A stretch of 16,069 nucleotides of DNA, taken from NCBI GenBank assembly GCA_023413275.1, contig JAEZPX010000220.1, positions 1 through 16,069 of the forward strand, written 5' to 3'. Below are positions 14,616 to 16,069 of the stretch, piece after piece. Position 1 is the stretch's first letter, and each line of letters starts with the position of its first letter. Position numbers and translations under genes: made by a program. The DNA is from Bacillota bacterium (GTDB lineage Bacteria > Bacillota > Clostridia > Lachnospirales > Anaerotignaceae). The notes under the pieces were generated by a model that saw nothing but the letters and a program-made list of their open reading frames with translations, made no database searches and was not told where the DNA came from.

Positions 14616-14643
14616 TTGATAAAAATCTCTGATGATATATACT
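14616..14643 (+). promoter_or_regulatory. Candidate promoter of the LytTR regulator
   Basis: TTGATA (14616-14621) and TATACT (14638-14643), spaced 16 nt, lie 65 nt before the LytTR gene. A TATAAT at 14649-14654 has no matching -35. Confidence 0.45.
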
Positions 14644-14708
14644 AGATTTATAATGGCCATGATGATAATGTAGCTTGGCTTATGATTAAGAAGAAAGGGG
14701 CTATCTAA

Positions 14709-15440
14709 ATGATTCGTATTGCAATCTGCGACGATGAACTACAAGAAATTGACCGTACGCATAGCTGTCTTGCAGCATACATGCAAAAGCACCCGCAATA
14801 TGAAATAAAAGTACACTCCTTTTCTGCACCATTAGAGCTTTTATCTTTTGTGGATGAGCATGGAGGATTTGATATACTGTTGCTAGATATTTTTATGGCT
14901 GGCTTGCTTGGTACCGATGCAGCAAAAGAATTACGCCAACTAGGAGATAATAGTGAAATTATATTTATTACCTCGTCTCGAGACCATGCGATTGAAGCTT
15001 TTGAAGTGGAAGCCGCACAATATTTGGTTAAACCCTTTGCTGAATCCGGTTTTTTTGCGGCTTTAGACAAGATTATCCAACGCATCGATAGAGAAAGGCG
15101 ATTGATTGTTACCCTTAAGACATCGGAGGGTATTACGCGGCTTGCACTGCGAGATGTAGTATTTACTGAAACTGGACGAAATAACTATCAGGTAGTTCAT
15201 ACCATTCAAGGAAGGAAGATGGAGGTACGTATGACAGCATCAGAACTTTTTGAGTTGCTCTCCCAGAACAAATTTTTTGTTAGGTGCGGCGTATCCTTAA
15301 ACTTGAACCTTAAATACATCCGACAGATTTCCAAGAATTCCATAATCTTTGATACTGGTGAATCCATAACTTATCCCTATCGTTCTTATCAGAAACTCAA
15401 AGAGGAATTTTTACGTTTTCAAATGTTCCCAGAAGAATAA
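14709..15440 (+). CDS. LytTR-family response regulator (AgrA-like)
   Basis: A 243-residue protein of AgrA/VirR type. The receiver domain (1-120) has D8/D9 in AICDDE, phosphoacceptor D60 in LLLDIFM, T88 in IFITSS and K108 in YLVKPF. A LytTR DNA-binding domain (about 136-238) follows, with VVFTETGRNNYQVVHT and FVRCGVSLNLNLKYIRQI, where members of this family usually have a His (FxRxHRSFxVN); here it reads FVRCGVSLNLN. Such regulators bind pairs of about 9-10 bp direct repeats two helical turns apart. The downstream gene encodes a membrane sensor start, giving a two-component pair. AAAGGGG precedes the ATG. Targets often include bacteriocin, virulence or competence genes, but none is visible here. 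Confidence 0.9.
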   Translation: MIRIAICDDELQEIDRTHSCLAAYMQKHPQYEIKVHSFSAPLELLSFVDEHGGFDILLLDIFMAGLLGTDAAKELRQLGDNSEIIFITSSRDHAIEAFEVEAAQYLVKPFAESGFFAALDKIIQRIDRERRLIVTLKTSEGITRLALRDVVFTETGRNNYQVVHTIQGRKMEVRMTASELFELLSQNKFFVRCGVSLNLNLKYIRQISKNSIIFDTGESITYPYRSYQKLKEEFLRFQMFPEE

Positions 15441-15447
15441 AATGCAA

Positions 15448-15478
15448 CATTTACCCCTAAATTAATAGCATTTACCCC
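15448..15478 (+). promoter_or_regulatory. Direct repeats spaced like a LytTR operator
   Basis: CATTTACCCC occurs at 15448-15457 and again at 15469-15478, start to start 21 bp, i.e. two helical turns. This is the geometry of AgrA, ComE and VirR sites. It lies between the LytTR regulator and its sensor gene. Confidence 0.55.
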
Positions 15479-15501
15479 AAAAATATTTTTTTGGGGTAAA
15501 T
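15470..15501. repeat. Long A/T-cored inverted repeat
   Basis: ATTTACCCCAAAAA (15470-15483) and TTTTTGGGGTAAAT (15488-15501) are perfect 14-bp arms around TATT. The left arm contains the second LytTR-like repeat and the right arm is a third, inverted copy. It could act as a terminator of the regulator transcript, as an operator, or both. Confidence 0.65.
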
Positions 15502-15536
15502 TTATGTTAGGATAAATGATGAAGGGAGGTGCTAAC

Positions 15537-16069
15537 TTGTTATACAATATTTTACTATTTTTTTCTTTTCTGCAATCTGTTGTTGTCTTTACGCTGATGT
15601 CATCTGCGGCAATGCGTTTTCGAGAGCCGGCAAAAAAACGAATAATGATCGGATTATTCGTGATGCTTTGCGGAATAAGTATACTTTCTTTTCACTTGTT
15701 TACACATGGCATTAACTCTGTAGATGGATTTGCAATTCTTATTATTTTATTAATAGAACTTTCTTGGTTTTTGATTTGTTCAGAAGATTATTTTTTTGTG
15801 TCACTTTTTAGTTATATAACCTTTGTTAATATTTATTTGGCTATTAACTATATCAGCGATACCTTAGCAATACATATGGAGGGCTCAGCTTTCGTCATTG
15901 AATTTATGGTAAATCGTCTGGTAATATATGCAGGAATCCTTCCCGTACTTTACAAATTTGTGCGCCCAAGGTTTCGACGACTTGTGGGTGCGTTGGACAA
16001 GGAATGGCATGCAGCTGGTTTGGTACCACTGATGTTTTTAATAATACAAATTATGGTGCTATATTATCC
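15537..16069 (+). CDS. Membrane sensor kinase, AgrC-like, 3' partial
   Basis: Translation from a TTG start, set by GGGAGG (15524-15529) 7 nt upstream, stays open for 177 codons to the window end. It starts LLYNILLFFSFLQSVVVFTL in the TTG frame. About five or six hydrophobic segments are visible, for example MIGLFVMLCGISILSF, FAILIILLIELSWFLI, SLFSYITFVNIYLAI and PLMFLIIQIMVLYY, with basic RFREPAKKR between the first two. A polytopic N terminus directly after an AgrA-like regulator is the layout of AgrC/GHKL-type peptide-sensing kinases; the kinase domain itself lies beyond the window, so the assignment is by context. No cysteine-rich AgrB or precursor peptide gene is visible on this side. Confidence 0.7.
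   Translation, partial: MLYNILLFFSFLQSVVVFTLMSSAAMRFREPAKKRIMIGLFVMLCGISILSFHLFTHGINSVDGFAILIILLIELSWFLICSEDYFFVSLFSYITFVNIYLAINYISDTLAIHMEGSAFVIEFMVNRLVIYAGILPVLYKFVRPRFRRLVGALDKEWHAAGLVPLMFLIIQIMVLYY

Noticed and set aside
1..16069. CRISPR arrays, tRNA or rRNA genes
   Set aside because: No regularly spaced repeats and no recognisable tRNA or rRNA sequence were seen on either strand.

Overview
The window looks like an accessory region of a low-GC Gram-positive chromosome, probably Clostridia or a close relative. The evidence is strong GGAGG ribosome binding sites, an S-layer-homology (SLH) surface protein, AgrA/AgrC-like LytTR and membrane-sensor genes, and SigA-type promoters. No rRNA, tRNA or CRISPR array was seen. 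Recognition rests on reading motifs by eye; no database search was possible.

Layout. (1) 1-1744: the C-terminal part of an SLH surface protein, with a frameshifted cell-wall-binding repeat just after its stop. (2) 2021-7121: a decayed mobile and resistance-type island. It opens with a terminator-like hairpin followed at once by what I read as the 5' end of a class C group II intron. It then holds a TetR regulator with its promoter and operator, a broken cysteine-rich KTR gene, an RNHCP-domain gene behind what looks like an erm/cat-style translational attenuator, transposase debris, an EFR1-type flavodoxin/ferredoxin, a frameshifted Vat/CatB-type acetyltransferase, and a wrecked group II intron reverse transcriptase/maturase. 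(3) 7498-14070: the most interesting block. An AraC-type response regulator is divergent from a gene for a tandem-domain nitrilase-superfamily hydrolase. This is followed by a polytopic membrane protein and a membrane-free histidine kinase whose C-terminal half is an AmiC/UrtA-like ligand-binding domain. (4) 14071-16069: decayed sequence, then a LytTR response regulator and the start of its membrane sensor, separated by direct repeats spaced like a LytTR operator.

How the third block may work (inference): the cytosolic binding domain senses a small amide, nitrile or related nitrogen compound and controls the fused kinase. The kinase phosphorylates the AraC-type regulator, which acts on the divergent promoter region (8594-8713) to drive the hydrolase and the putative permease. 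The parts list resembles the Pseudomonas ami operon (AmiE nitrilase-fold amidase, AmiS transporter, AmiC cytosolic amide receptor, AmiR regulator), but here it is wired as a two-component system with the receptor fused behind the kinase. The second nitrilase domain appears catalytically dead.
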